A stretch of 28,987 nt of DNA from an uncultured Lachnospiraceae bacterium. Its GTDB lineage: Bacteria > Bacillota > Clostridia > Lachnospirales > Lachnospiraceae. The position numbers were made by a program, and so were the translations under genes. How positions within the stretch are numbered: the stretch's first letter is position 1; the number at the start of each line of letters is the position of its first letter. The DNA is taken from contig CAJTKA010000042.1 of NCBI GenBank assembly GCA_910576815.1, forward strand, positions 1-28,987, in the 5' to 3' direction. Of the stretch, positions 8,159-15,917 are shown in pieces. The notes under the pieces are model-generated. The model saw only the letters and a list, made by a program, of their open reading frames with translations, searched no databases and was not told the DNA's origin.

Positions 8159-9610
8159 CTATTCCGCATTCCAGATATCACCGGTCCGCTCTGTGATCGC
8201 ATCCTTTAACTTACCGTACATTTCCATACTCTTGTCATAGTTTGACTTGCGGATCGCCATCTCCATCCGCAGTACCTGGCGCTTTAAGTCCTCGTCTCCC
8301 GCCGACTCTAAGAGCGCTTTTAACGTGGAGGCCAAAAGTTCCGCTTTATCCCAGGCGCCCATCTCAATAGAGAGCACCAGCTTATCCATGCGCTTCTTGA
8401 GTTCTTCGCGGTTCTCGTCTTCACCAAACTGCATCATGCGGTCAACATTTCCGCCCTCGCCTTCCTTCACATACTCAGCCCAATTCACATAGACCTGGTT
8501 CTGCGCATCGTCCAGCACCTGCTCGCTCTTTAATTTTACCGAAAAGGAAAAAGCGCTTCCCTTTCCTTTCTCGCTCTCTACATGGATGTCGCCGTGCATC
8601 AGCTCCACCAGCTGTTTGGTAATGGCAAGCCCCAGTCCCGTACCGCCAAAACGTCTGGTGATGGAGGCGTCCACCTGGCTAAAACTCTGGAACAGTCTGT
8701 CCTGCTCCTTCTGCGAAATACCGATGCCGCTGTCCCGCACCATAAAAAATAACTCCACTTCGTCATTGACCCGCCTGGTCATTCCAACCACCACGTTGAC
8801 ATAGCCGACCATGGTAAATTTGATGGCATTGGACAAAAGATTATTCAAAACCTGCGTGAGCCGCAGCTCGTCACCGATCAGCTTGTGCGGGATCTTCTCG
8901 TCAATGTCTACACTCATATGCAGTTCTTTTTTATTGACCGCCGCGCTGTGTGTGGCGATGACCTTATCCATCATCTCCTGGAAATCAAAGGGTTTTTCGT
9001 CAATCACGAATTTACCGGATTCCAGCTTTGCAAAATCGAGGATATCATTGATGATCGTCAGCATATTATCACAGCAGCTAAGGACGATATCCAGCGTCTT
9101 TTTCTGATCGGGATCCGTAACTTCCTCCACCAGTTCCAGCACATGACCTTTGATACCATTGACGGGTGTGCGCAGCTCATGCGTCACATTGGCAGTAAAC
9201 TCGTTTCTGGCGCGGTTGTTCTCGCTCTCCCTTTCTTTGAGTTCGCGGACCCGCATATTCATGTTTTTCTGCGCCGAGATATCCTCTGCCAGAAGAAGAT
9301 AGGCATCCATCCTATCCTCCGGAAAAATACGGACATTGACCGAAAAGCAGGAATTATTGCTCCTGTACATTGTCATCTCCTTGACGCCCTTCATGCACTT
9401 TTTGACAAAAGTAATAAAGCCGTCAGGTGTGCCCGGAAAGTCCTGCCTGAAAATTTGAGACATACTGCACTTTTCCAGCTTATCTCCATCGTATTCCAGC
9501 TTTGCCGCCGCTGCCTGATTGCCATAAAGAATACTGCCCTCCTCGTTAAAAAGAAGGACAAGTTCCATGGTTTCGTCCGCAATGCGGGAATTTAACCATT
9601 CAAATTCCAT
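8159..9610 (-). CDS. soluble PAS-domain hybrid-less histidine kinase
   Basis: 483 residues without membrane segments. An N-terminal PAS-like domain (about 10-115, LVLLFNEEGSILYGNQAAAA) leads through a short coiled coil to HisKA with the phosphorylated His144 in TANVTHELRTPVNG. The HATPase domain follows (N box NNLLSNAIKFT, G1 DSGIGIS, F box LFQSFSQVD, G2 GGTGLGLAI). The last 110 residues are helical and unassigned. There is no attached receiver or Hpt domain; instead a receiver protein is encoded just downstream and a free Hpt just upstream. This arrangement suggests a split phosphorelay. The stimulus is probably cytoplasmic, sensed by PAS. SD AGAGGAA lies before the ATG. The gene is fused into the che operon transcriptionally, so cross-talk with CheA is plausible but not proven. 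Confidence 0.93.
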   Translation of the reverse strand: MEFEWLNSRIADETMELVLLFNEEGSILYGNQAAAAKLEYDGDKLEKCSMSQIFRQDFPGTPDGFITFVKKCMKGVKEMTMYRSNNSCFSVNVRIFPEDRMDAYLLLAEDISAQKNMNMRVRELKERESENNRARNEFTANVTHELRTPVNGIKGHVLELVEEVTDPDQKKTLDIVLSCCDNMLTIINDILDFAKLESGKFVIDEKPFDFQEMMDKVIATHSAAVNKKELHMSVDIDEKIPHKLIGDELRLTQVLNNLLSNAIKFTMVGYVNVVVGMTRRVNDEVELFFMVRDSGIGISQKEQDRLFQSFSQVDASITRRFGGTGLGLAITKQLVELMHGDIHVESEKGKGSAFSFSVKLKSEQVLDDAQNQVYVNWAEYVKEGEGGNVDRMMQFGEDENREELKKRMDKLVLSIEMGAWDKAELLASTLKALLESAGDEDLKRQVLRMEMAIRKSNYDKSMEMYGKLKDAITERTGDIWNAE

Positions 9611-9627
9611 TGTAAGTTCCTCTGAGA

Positions 9628-9673
9628 AATCGAGCGCCCACGCGCTCGATTCGGAGAATGCTCCGCATTCTCC
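9628..9673. repeat. tandem palindromes between hpt and kinase genes
   Basis: Two adjacent hairpins fill the gap upstream of the kinase. The first has a 10-bp perfect stem (AATCGAGCGC 9628-9637 with GCGCTCGATT 9642-9651) and a 4-nt loop. The second has GGAGAATGC (9653-9661) pairing with GCATTCTCC (9665-9673). Neither is followed by a U tract on the minus strand, so they look like mRNA-stabilising, processing or repeat elements and not terminators. Confidence 0.75.
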
Positions 9674-9703
9674 TTAAATGATTTACACTATCGCAATCCC
9701 CCG

Positions 9704-10081
9704 TCAGCCGGGAATATTCTCGTTGATGATGGCAATGAATTTCTCGTACGCTACCTTGATCTCCTGCCAAAGCGAATTTGCGCGATCCGCATCCACATCC
9801 GCTGCCGCCTTATTGCGCAGCTCCTCCACCAGATCGGACACCTTGTTGTAAATGGGCGTAAGGCCGAGATTGCCCACCACACCCTTTAAGGCATGTGCAC
9901 ACTTGTAAGCCTCCTCGAAAGCACCCGACTCCATGTGGGTCCCCAGATTGGTATAGTTCGGATCTGCCGGGAATTTCCCCAGAAACTTCTGATAGATCGC
10001 GTCGTTACCCATAAAACGTTTTAAGGTGGTCTCCACATCTGCGCCGCCTTCTTCCAATTGCTTTCTAAATTTGTCGTCCAT
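9704..10081 (-). CDS. stand-alone Hpt phosphotransfer protein
   Basis: 125 residues forming a single histidine phosphotransfer four-helix bundle. The phosphorylatable histidine is residue 63 in CAHALKGVVGNLGL, with the canonical A-H-x-L-K-G-x-x-x-x-L-G pattern. The ATG at 10081 is chosen because GGAGG lies 5-6 nt upstream; a longer reading from a TTG at 10123 adds 14 residues with no SD and runs through a palindromic region. Hpt proteins shuttle phosphate between receivers; likely partners are the receiver of the 7070-8131 protein and the receiver/HD-GYP protein encoded upstream. It is the first gene after the hairpin cluster and 93 bp before the kinase. Confidence 0.87.
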   Translation of the reverse strand: MDDKFRKQLEEGGADVETTLKRFMGNDAIYQKFLGKFPADPNYTNLGTHMESGAFEEAYKCAHALKGVVGNLGLTPIYNKVSDLVEELRNKAAADVDADRANSLWQEIKVAYEKFIAIINENIPG

Positions 10082-10116
10082 ATTTTCCTCCATGTCTGAG
10101 CTATCGCGAAGACCGC

Positions 10117-10212
10117 GAGCCAAATTTCAAATTTGGCTCTGCGATTCCGAGTTTGTGGCTCCTATACAAACTCGCGATTGAAAAATCAGCACATCAGTGT
10201 GATTTTTCAATC
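10117..10212. repeat. cluster of three strong palindromes upstream of hpt
   Basis: Three consecutive hairpins: 10117-10139 (11-nt arms GAGCCAAATTT/AAATTTGGCTC with 1 nt between), 10148-10174 (9-bp stem CGAGTTTGT/ACAAACTCG) and 10176-10212 (13-bp perfect stem GATTGAAAAATCA/TGATTTTTCAATC with a further CAC/GTG pairing in the loop). They fill most of the 200-bp gap between the HD-GYP gene and hpt. None is followed by a U run on the minus strand. Confidence 0.8.
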
Positions 10213-10232
10213 TGTCCTTTCCGTGATGAGAA

Positions 10233-10269
10233 AAGACTGTAAAACAAAACGTCTCTGTTTCACAGTCTT
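10233..10269 (-). terminator. terminator after the HD-GYP response regulator
   Basis: An 8-bp stem (AAGACTGT 10233-10240 with ACAGTCTT 10262-10269) continues after one mismatch into a 5-bp stem (AAACA/TGTTT). On the minus strand the hairpin is followed by TTTTCTC and starts 15 bp after the stop of the 10285-11379 gene. It may be a full or a partial terminator, since no clear promoter was found before hpt. Confidence 0.7.
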
Positions 10270-10284
10270 CGTCGTCTGATACCT

Positions 10285-11379
10285 TTATGTGAAATTGAAC
10301 AGATTGATCACTTCCACAATATTAAAGAAATCTTCTTTTGCAAGTTTAAAGCACTCTATGACGTCGTCCGAAAACTGTCCGCATTCTCCATTCAAAATCA
10401 TTTCATATGCCTCAGAATTGCTGTATGCAGTTTTATAAACTCTCTCACTGACAAGCGCCTCGTACACATCAGCAATGGACACAATCTGCGCACTGATCGG
10501 GATATCGTCGCCTGCCAGATGATCCGGGTACCCTCTGCCGTCCGCTCTCTCATGGTGGTAGCGGCAGATCTCATAGCAGTATTTATAAAATTCATCTTCG
10601 TACGACGGTTTGAAAGACTCCAAGATCTCACAGCCAATGGTGGTGTGGGTCTTCATCACCTCGAACTCATCCGTTGTCAGTTTCCCGGGCTTTAAGAGAA
10701 TGGAATCCGGAATGCCGATCTTACCCACATCATGGAGCGCGGAAGCCCTGGCGATCTGATCGATCTGCTCGGGCGTCATCCCGTATTTCGGAAAGTATTT
10801 TGCAAGGTATTTCAGCAGGATCCTGGTCAGATACTTGATCCGCTTGACATGATCGCCCGTCTCAACGCTCCGAAACTCCACGACGGAACCAAGCGCATCG
10901 ATCATGAACTCGTTATTCATACGGATGGCCTTCTCCTGCTCACGGATGGTTTCCTCGCGCTCTTTTAAGCGAATCTCGAGATTTTTCTTATTCTGATAAA
11001 GTTCGATGATATTCTTTGCACGCCTCTTTACGATCGCCGACTCGAAGGGCTTATGCATCACGTCCGCGATCCCGTACTCGTAAGCCTTCTCCTCGCTCTC
11101 CTGCGGCGTCATGCTCGTGATCAGGATAACAGGGATTTTTTCCAGAAGCTCCTTATCCTTCATATAATCGAGCACCCCGAAACCGTCCATAACCGGCATG
11201 ATCACGTCAAGCAGAATCAGCGCGATCTCCTCATTCTTCTCGATCGCGTCGATAGCCTCCATTCCGTTCTGTGCCTCCATTATGTCGTAATCGGAGTCGA
11301 ACATCAGACTGAGTATGGTTCTGTTGACTTCTTCGTCATCCACAATCAATAGCTTTTGTCTGGTCGTATTCTCACTCAT
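10285..11379 (-). CDS. response regulator with canonical HD-GYP phosphodiesterase domain
   Basis: 364 residues: receiver (D14, D15, phosphoacceptor D58 in ILLDVIMPVMDG, lysine in MHKPFE), a coiled-coil linker (about 125-155) and a C-terminal HD-GYP domain. The catalytic set is intact: H216-D217-x-G-K (HDVGKIGIPD), H245 in MKTHTTIG, HHE at 275-277 and GRGYP at 281-285. The family hydrolyses cyclic di-GMP to pGpG or GMP. Its activity should depend on receiver phosphorylation by the locus kinase, by CheA, or via the Hpt protein. The ATG is preceded by a poor SD, with a small hairpin only 11 nt upstream. A perfect consensus promoter starts the transcript about 90 nt upstream. It contrasts with the degenerate HD-GYP protein of the same locus. 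Confidence 0.95.
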   Translation of the reverse strand: MSENTTRQKLLIVDDEEVNRTILSLMFDSDYDIMEAQNGMEAIDAIEKNEEIALILLDVIMPVMDGFGVLDYMKDKELLEKIPVILITSMTPQESEEKAYEYGIADVMHKPFESAIVKRRAKNIIELYQNKKNLEIRLKEREETIREQEKAIRMNNEFMIDALGSVVEFRSVETGDHVKRIKYLTRILLKYLAKYFPKYGMTPEQIDQIARASALHDVGKIGIPDSILLKPGKLTTDEFEVMKTHTTIGCEILESFKPSYEDEFYKYCYEICRYHHERADGRGYPDHLAGDDIPISAQIVSIADVYEALVSERVYKTAYSNSEAYEMILNGECGQFSDDVIECFKLAKEDFFNIVEVINLFNFT

Positions 11380-11390
11380 CTCATTGCCGG

Positions 11391-11411
11391 ATCCGCCTGC
11401 TGTCAGCGGAT
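11391..11411 (-). promoter_or_regulatory. leader hairpin before the HD-GYP gene start
   Basis: ATCCGC (11391-11396) pairs with GCGGAT (11406-11411) in the 5' leader, ending 11 nt before the ATG, where no strong SD is visible. A purine-rich GGGAGGG lies further upstream of the hairpin. It could modulate translation; this is inference. Confidence 0.35.
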
Positions 11412-11471
11412 TCCTTCCCTCCCTTTCCCTGATTTTCCACGTACCATCATTTCATAACAGATAACAAACAA

Positions 11472-11500
11472 ATTATACCTATTTCTAACGGGAATGTCAA
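11472..11500 (-). promoter_or_regulatory. SigA promoter of the signalling locus
   Basis: On the minus strand TTGACA (11495-11500), a 17-bp spacer and TATAAT (11472-11477) form a perfect consensus promoter, giving a leader of about 85 nt before the HD-GYP gene. It is the only strong promoter found between the CotH gene and the chemoreceptor gene. Confidence 0.9.
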
Positions 11501-11528
11501 CGTGGATTTGTGGATTTAGAAGGGAAAT

Positions 11529-13298
11529 CTACGCATACAGCGCAAGGTCCGAATACACCCGTTTTGACCTGTCGTACGCCTCCCCATCCGACGTGTGCCA
11601 GTCTGCCATCCCCAAACATGCCGCCACATAATCAAGCGTTTCGCTCGAAACAACGTCCCCGGCTTTTACATAAGTGACCGCCTCCACCGTATCGCCGTTA
11701 TAGAAGAAAACGCGGTGATACGTCTCCCCCGACAGCCAGACCCCGTTAAAATATTCCATCCGCTCCCGCATATAATCCCGCAGACATTCCACCGCATCTT
11801 CCCACTGCCGCACGTCCGAACGCCTCGTATAGCCCTCACTGTGCGCCCATCTGATATCATCCATCTGAATCGAGCAACTTATGGTATCGCACAGTGTGTC
11901 AATGGAGTCGTTCAAATATCTCTCCAGGATCTGCCGCATCTTTCTGTAATGCTCCGTAATGCTTTGATAAAAGGTCGGGTTGTCATACAACGTTCCATAC
12001 CATCCGAGCCTGAAAAAACTGCAATGCGTATCCCTGCCCAAAACATCGTTGCCCCACGCGATATCATAGTCCCAGATCGGACCGGCATACAGCTTGGTCC
12101 CTTTGTCTTTATAATAAAATACGCTGTAGCGATTGGCATCCGTATCGTTCGACAATTCATTGATCAAAAAAAGCTGACTCCACGACTCCAGATCAAGATA
12201 CTCCAAATACGCGTCAGAATTTACCGCATCCGCCGTACGTTCCGTCAATTTCCGTGCATATTCGCTGATATAGACATATTCATCATAAGACGGCTGCTCG
12301 GGCGTCCTGATCTCGACCTGCCTGCCATCCGCATAGAAATACCCTGCTTCTTCCTCCCCGATCCGCTCATTAAATTCCAGCAGATATCCCTCGCGCCTTT
12401 CCTGCGCGCCATCGTATTCCCACCAGGCGCCCTCGTCCTTTCTGACATAGCTGCCTGCTTCATCTGCGCGATCCTCCGCCGAAATATCGACGCGGGTCTT
12501 TCCGTCCTCAATTTTCTCGCACAGCAGGTAATTACCGACATATCCGCCGTTTAGCCAGACATCCACATAAGCGGACTCGATTGCGTATTGCAATCCCATA
12601 TCACGCGCCAGATCATACGTCAGTTTATTGCGCATACGCGTTGCGTCCATGGCGTTCGCCTGCAAGACCCATCTGGTCGCTGCCGGCATGCCCGCCAGGC
12701 TCACTTTATTGGACAGCGTTATGGTGTAGGACTTCTTATCTTCCTCCCAACTGGAATTTCCCCTGCCCGCGATCTTCTTTAGGGAGCCCGCATACACAAG
12801 CTTTCCATTCTGATCCAAACTTGCCAGCTCTCCCGACTCCCGGTTCCGTTTTTCGGCATGGATCCATTCCATCGCCCCGGACTGCGTATTGATAAAAATG
12901 GCGGGAATGTTCTCTGACTGCAGGATGCACAGCCGATAAAACACATCCGTGTGCTCCTCCGGTTCCCTGATACGGAAAGTCTCCCCGCCGTCCCTTATCT
13001 GAACATGCCCATTGTTTGCGATCTCACAGCCGGCATATTCCACCTTATACCTGCTCTCATCAAATGACCAATGCAGATCCTCTCTGTCCGCTCCGGCAGG
13101 CAGAAACGCATACAGCATTTCACCGTCCGGATAAAGGGCGATCTTCTGCCGCCAGTTCCCGGAAAGTCTGATGCTGATGTCCAAATACGTACTGTCCCCC
13201 GGCGCGTTCTCCCCGTACGCCTCCTCCTCCGCGAAAACGATGACAAAACAAATCAGCGCCGCCACCAGGCAGCCTAACCAAACAGGTTTCCACTTCAT
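11529..13298 (-). CDS. secreted CotH-family protein kinase
   Basis: 589 residues with an N-terminal hydrophobic signal or anchor segment (about 6-23), so it acts outside the membrane. The CotH fold spans about residues 130-420. Recognisable motifs are GRGNSSW (178-184) with KKSYTITLS, the helix LQANAMDATRMRNKLTYDLA, VWLNGGYVGNYLL, FLINELSNDTDANRYS (377-392) and the metal-binding GPIWDYDIAWGN (406-417). CotH proteins are atypical kinases first described in Bacillus spore coats; here no spore coat gene is nearby. The C-terminal 170 residues are helical and unassigned. Its start overlaps the DUF4956 stop by one base (TAATG), so translation is coupled. Together with DUF4956 and the VTC enzyme it forms a widespread but poorly characterised trio. 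Substrate unknown. Confidence 0.9.
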   Translation of the reverse strand: MKWKPVWLGCLVAALICFVIVFAEEEAYGENAPGDSTYLDISIRLSGNWRQKIALYPDGEMLYAFLPAGADREDLHWSFDESRYKVEYAGCEIANNGHVQIRDGGETFRIREPEEHTDVFYRLCILQSENIPAIFINTQSGAMEWIHAEKRNRESGELASLDQNGKLVYAGSLKKIAGRGNSSWEEDKKSYTITLSNKVSLAGMPAATRWVLQANAMDATRMRNKLTYDLARDMGLQYAIESAYVDVWLNGGYVGNYLLCEKIEDGKTRVDISAEDRADEAGSYVRKDEGAWWEYDGAQERREGYLLEFNERIGEEEAGYFYADGRQVEIRTPEQPSYDEYVYISEYARKLTERTADAVNSDAYLEYLDLESWSQLFLINELSNDTDANRYSVFYYKDKGTKLYAGPIWDYDIAWGNDVLGRDTHCSFFRLGWYGTLYDNPTFYQSITEHYRKMRQILERYLNDSIDTLCDTISCSIQMDDIRWAHSEGYTRRSDVRQWEDAVECLRDYMRERMEYFNGVWLSGETYHRVFFYNGDTVEAVTYVKAGDVVSSETLDYVAACLGMADWHTSDGEAYDRSKRVYSDLALYA

Positions 13299-13969
13299 TA
13301 TCCGATACGATCTCCCATTTCCAACAGCCAGTTCACACCATTAACTCCCGCACAGCCTCGAAGCGCCGCCATCGCCTCCTCTTTGATCTCCTGTCTTGCA
13401 GATACTTCGCAGATGACCTCGCAGCGTTCTTCCATGTAATTGGCAGTCCTTACGCGCATATTCGGATAATGGCGCAGCAGGATATCCCGAAGCTGCTCCA
13501 TATCGATCTCCTTTGTGCCGCGTATGATCACAAGATATTTTTTATGCGCCGCCGTATAATAACTTGATACCAGCAGCAGAATGGCAATAAATATCGTGGA
13601 AATGACCGCCAGCCTGTAAATCTGTGCGCCCACGCAAAGTCCCTCCACGATCGCCCAGAAAATATAGATCGTATCCACCGGATCCTTGACCGCAGTCCGA
13701 AATCTGACAATGGACAGCGCGCCCACCATACCCAGGGAGATTGCCATATTACTGCTGATCATCAACATGATAACCGTTGTGATCATTACGATCGCTACAT
13801 TGCCGGTATTGAATCTCCCGTTATAGCTGACACCCGTATAAGCCAGCCTGTAGGTGATAAAAATCACGATCCCTATCAGCAGGGACAGCCCCAGCACAAA
13901 CAGGATCTTACTTACGCTGAGAGATTCGCTGTTTACCGTAAACCAATCCAAAATTTCTCTTTTTGACAT
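13298..13969 (-). CDS. DUF4956 multi-pass membrane protein
   Basis: 223 residues with four predicted membrane segments (about 21-40, 58-80, 103-120, 122-140) and a C-terminal cytosolic ferredoxin-like domain (about 145-215). The diagnostic DUF4956 stretch is LGMVGALSIVRFRTAVKDP followed by IYIFWAIVEG in the loop between segments 2 and 3. The family is regularly encoded beside VTC-domain polymerases and CotH proteins; a role in export, channel formation or anchoring for the product of the neighbouring enzyme is an inference. It lies 39 bp after the VTC gene and overlaps the CotH start by one base. Confidence 0.88.
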   Translation of the reverse strand: MSKREILDWFTVNSESLSVSKILFVLGLSLLIGIVIFITYRLAYTGVSYNGRFNTGNVAIVMITTVIMLMISSNMAISLGMVGALSIVRFRTAVKDPVDTIYIFWAIVEGLCVGAQIYRLAVISTIFIAILLLVSSYYTAAHKKYLVIIRGTKEIDMEQLRDILLRHYPNMRVRTANYMEERCEVICEVSARQEIKEEAMAALRGCAGVNGVNWLLEMGDRIG

Positions 13970-14008
13970 GATCTTCTCCGTTCCACAAAGCTTCTATTCT
14001 GTATCCCG

Positions 14009-14698
14009 TCACAGATATCTTTCCCAAATCGGACGCCCGCTTCCGTATTTGCTCACAGCGACCTGCGTCAAATGATATTTCCCAAGAATCTTCTTCACCG
14101 GCTCAATCAAAACCCCGTTAAATTTGACCTCAAGGATCACCGTCTCCTCCACCGTTTGCACCCACGGCAAATCCCGTTCAAACAAATCAAGCTCCAACTC
14201 ACAGCTGCGGATATGTCTGTCAATCGTGATCCGCGTGTCATACGCGTCATACACATAAGCGCATCGTTCATATTCCACGATCACCACCGGGCGGTAACAT
14301 CCCAGCATCATATCACTGTACAGCCGTAATGCCAGCTCCTGCGGATATTGCAGCAGACATCCGTAGTCCCCTTTCATGCAGCGAACGGCGTCTTCCCTGC
14401 TCACAGCCAGGCTTTCCTTACGTTGCAGCGCTCCCCGCTTTTGCTTGCGCTCCAGCTTCACCACCTCGGCATCTTCATCATAAATGCGCATACGAAGCTT
14501 TTTCCTGTGTTCCACGCCTTCTGTCTTGTCGCTGTAATCCATCTGATCAAGCGAATCAAAGTACAGGCTTTTGACTCGATAAAACCCGTCCTCCGCATAT
14601 CGATCCGGCCACAGCAGCTTCTGAAGCTCCTCCTGCAGAAGGATACTGTCCTGCCGGCTGATCCAATATTTTAGTTCGCTCCTGCTTACGGCAAGCAC
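14009..14698 (-). CDS. VTC-domain polyphosphate polymerase-like protein
   Basis: 229 residues from the GTG at 14698, chosen because GGAGG lies 7 nt upstream; a longer frame opens at a TTG (14713) that overlaps this SD. The single VTC (triphosphate tunnel) domain shows the basic tunnel residues expected for polyphosphate synthesis: ELKYWIS, LYFDS, R-x-R in KLRMRIY, KLERKQKRG, RITIDRHIR, the metal-binding glutamate in VILEVKF and SKYGSG near the end. Yeast Vtc4 makes polyphosphate from ATP with the same fold; bacterial homologues have no SPX domain and this one has none. First gene of the VTC-DUF4956-cotH operon, with its own promoter. Product and cellular role in bacteria are not settled. Confidence 0.86.
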   Translation of the reverse strand: MLAVSRSELKYWISRQDSILLQEELQKLLWPDRYAEDGFYRVKSLYFDSLDQMDYSDKTEGVEHRKKLRMRIYDEDAEVVKLERKQKRGALQRKESLAVSREDAVRCMKGDYGCLLQYPQELALRLYSDMMLGCYRPVVIVEYERCAYVYDAYDTRITIDRHIRSCELELDLFERDLPWVQTVEETVILEVKFNGVLIEPVKKILGKYHLTQVAVSKYGSGRPIWERYL

Positions 14699-14748
14699 CC
14701 TGTCTCCTCCCAAACGTTTTCATACCCGGATTTTTTTATATGGCTCCG

Positions 14749-14777
14749 ATTTTACCCTATTCCCCTATTATTTGCAA
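14749..14777 (-). promoter_or_regulatory. promoter of the VTC-DUF4956-cotH operon
   Basis: On the minus strand TTGCAA (14772-14777), a 17-bp spacer and TAAAAT (14749-14754): 4/6 and 5/6 matches to SigA consensus, about 45 bp before the GTG start. Confidence 0.65.
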
Positions 14778-14795
14778 TCAGTCTTTTCTCTATCC

Positions 14796-14824
14796 TTGCG
14801 CTTTGCTGCCGAATACGATAAGAT
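14796..14824 (+). promoter_or_regulatory. possible weak promoter of the GT2 gene
   Basis: TTGCGC (14796-14801), 17 bp, then TAAGAT (14819-14824), 30 bp before the ATG. Matches are modest (3/6 and 4/6). The position is right for the divergently transcribed glycosyltransferase gene, but the call is weak. Confidence 0.35.
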
Positions 14825-14853
14825 AAAAACATCAAAATTACAAGGAGGCTGCG

Positions 14854-15885
14854 ATGTGTGATCATCCCCTGCTCAGTATTATCGTTCCAGTCTATAATGT
14901 AGAGCCTTATCTTGACCAATGTCTTGACAGCCTGCTTGCACAGGACATTTCAGACTATGAAGTCATTCTGGTAGACGACGGATCCACCGACAACAGCGGC
15001 GCCATCTGCGACCGCTGCGCTGCCGAACATCCTTCTTTCCAATGTATCCACAAACCCAATGGAGGGCTGCCATCCGCCAGAAAGGCCGGCTATCAGGTCA
15101 GCCGCGGGCAGTATGTGACCTTCGTTGACAGTGACGACTGGATCGCTCCCGATATGTACCAAAAAATGTGCAAGATCATGGTCGATACGCATGCGGACAT
15201 CATCATCTGCGATCACACTTCCGTTACGCCCGGGGGAAATATCGTCTGCCGCTCGCTGTTCCCTGCCGGCTTATATGAGAAAGTCCGTCTTGAACAGGAA
15301 GTTTACCCCCGAATGATCTACTCCGGCGTCTTTTTCAAATACGGCGTTTCTCCCAATATGTGGAACAAGGCATTCCGCCGTGAGCTGCTGGGGCCCCATC
15401 TGCTTCAGGTCCCCAATGATATCACGAACGGCGAAGACACTCTTGCGTCCTACATTTGTATGTTGGAAGCCGAATCCATATATTTTTTAGATGAGGCGCT
15501 TTATTTTTATCGCAGCAATGCAGACTCTTTGAGCCGTCGCTCGATACCGGACAGGCGTCTGGCCGAAAATCGTAAAATGTTTGACACCCTGCAGGCAGCG
15601 ATCGCCCCCGACGCTTACCCTTATATGCAGAAACAGCTCCAATACTTTTTCGTGTATCAGAGCCTGTTGAATTATGTCCCCATATTTCAATCCATGCGCA
15701 CAGAGGCCGCCCGCTTCCGGCAGTTCTTTCTTACAGAATGCAATGATCCGCATATCCGGAAAGCCTTCAAAGCAGTTCCCCTTAAGGAAATCGCCGGGCT
15801 GCACAACAAACTGTACGCGTTCTGCGTGCGGCACAAACTGGCGCGGCTATGCCGCTTTTTATTGCCAAAACGGCAGGAGTCCTGA
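14854..15885 (+). CDS. family 2 glycosyltransferase
   Basis: 343 residues of the GT-A fold. The nucleotide-sugar domain (about 6-115) shows LSIIVPVYNVEPYLDQCLDS, the acidic VDDGSTDNSG (about 41-50), NGGLPSARKAGY and the metal-binding D-x-D as FVDSDDWI (about 90-97). The C-terminal 200 residues contain NMWNKAFRRELL and EDTLASYICML, typical for the acceptor region of cell-surface polysaccharide GT2 enzymes. No membrane segment, so it acts on the cytoplasmic face. SD AAGGAGG is 5 nt before ATG. It is a single gene, divergent from the VTC operon and convergent with the membrane protein gene 32 bp downstream. Donor and acceptor cannot be inferred. Confidence 0.92.
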   Translation: MCDHPLLSIIVPVYNVEPYLDQCLDSLLAQDISDYEVILVDDGSTDNSGAICDRCAAEHPSFQCIHKPNGGLPSARKAGYQVSRGQYVTFVDSDDWIAPDMYQKMCKIMVDTHADIIICDHTSVTPGGNIVCRSLFPAGLYEKVRLEQEVYPRMIYSGVFFKYGVSPNMWNKAFRRELLGPHLLQVPNDITNGEDTLASYICMLEAESIYFLDEALYFYRSNADSLSRRSIPDRRLAENRKMFDTLQAAIAPDAYPYMQKQLQYFFVYQSLLNYVPIFQSMRTEAARFRQFFLTECNDPHIRKAFKAVPLKEIAGLHNKLYAFCVRHKLARLCRFLLPKRQES

Positions 15886-15917
15886 TTTCGGTCGGCAGAC
15901 CTTTTCGCCGTCCTTTC

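Noticed and set aside
10082..10123. Longer N-terminus for the Hpt protein from a TTG
   Set aside because: No SD precedes the TTG and the extension runs through a palindromic region, whereas the ATG at 10081 has GGAGG at good spacing.
9628..10212. CRISPR-like array from repeated palindromes
   Set aside because: The palindromes differ in sequence from each other and have no regular spacing or common repeat unit.
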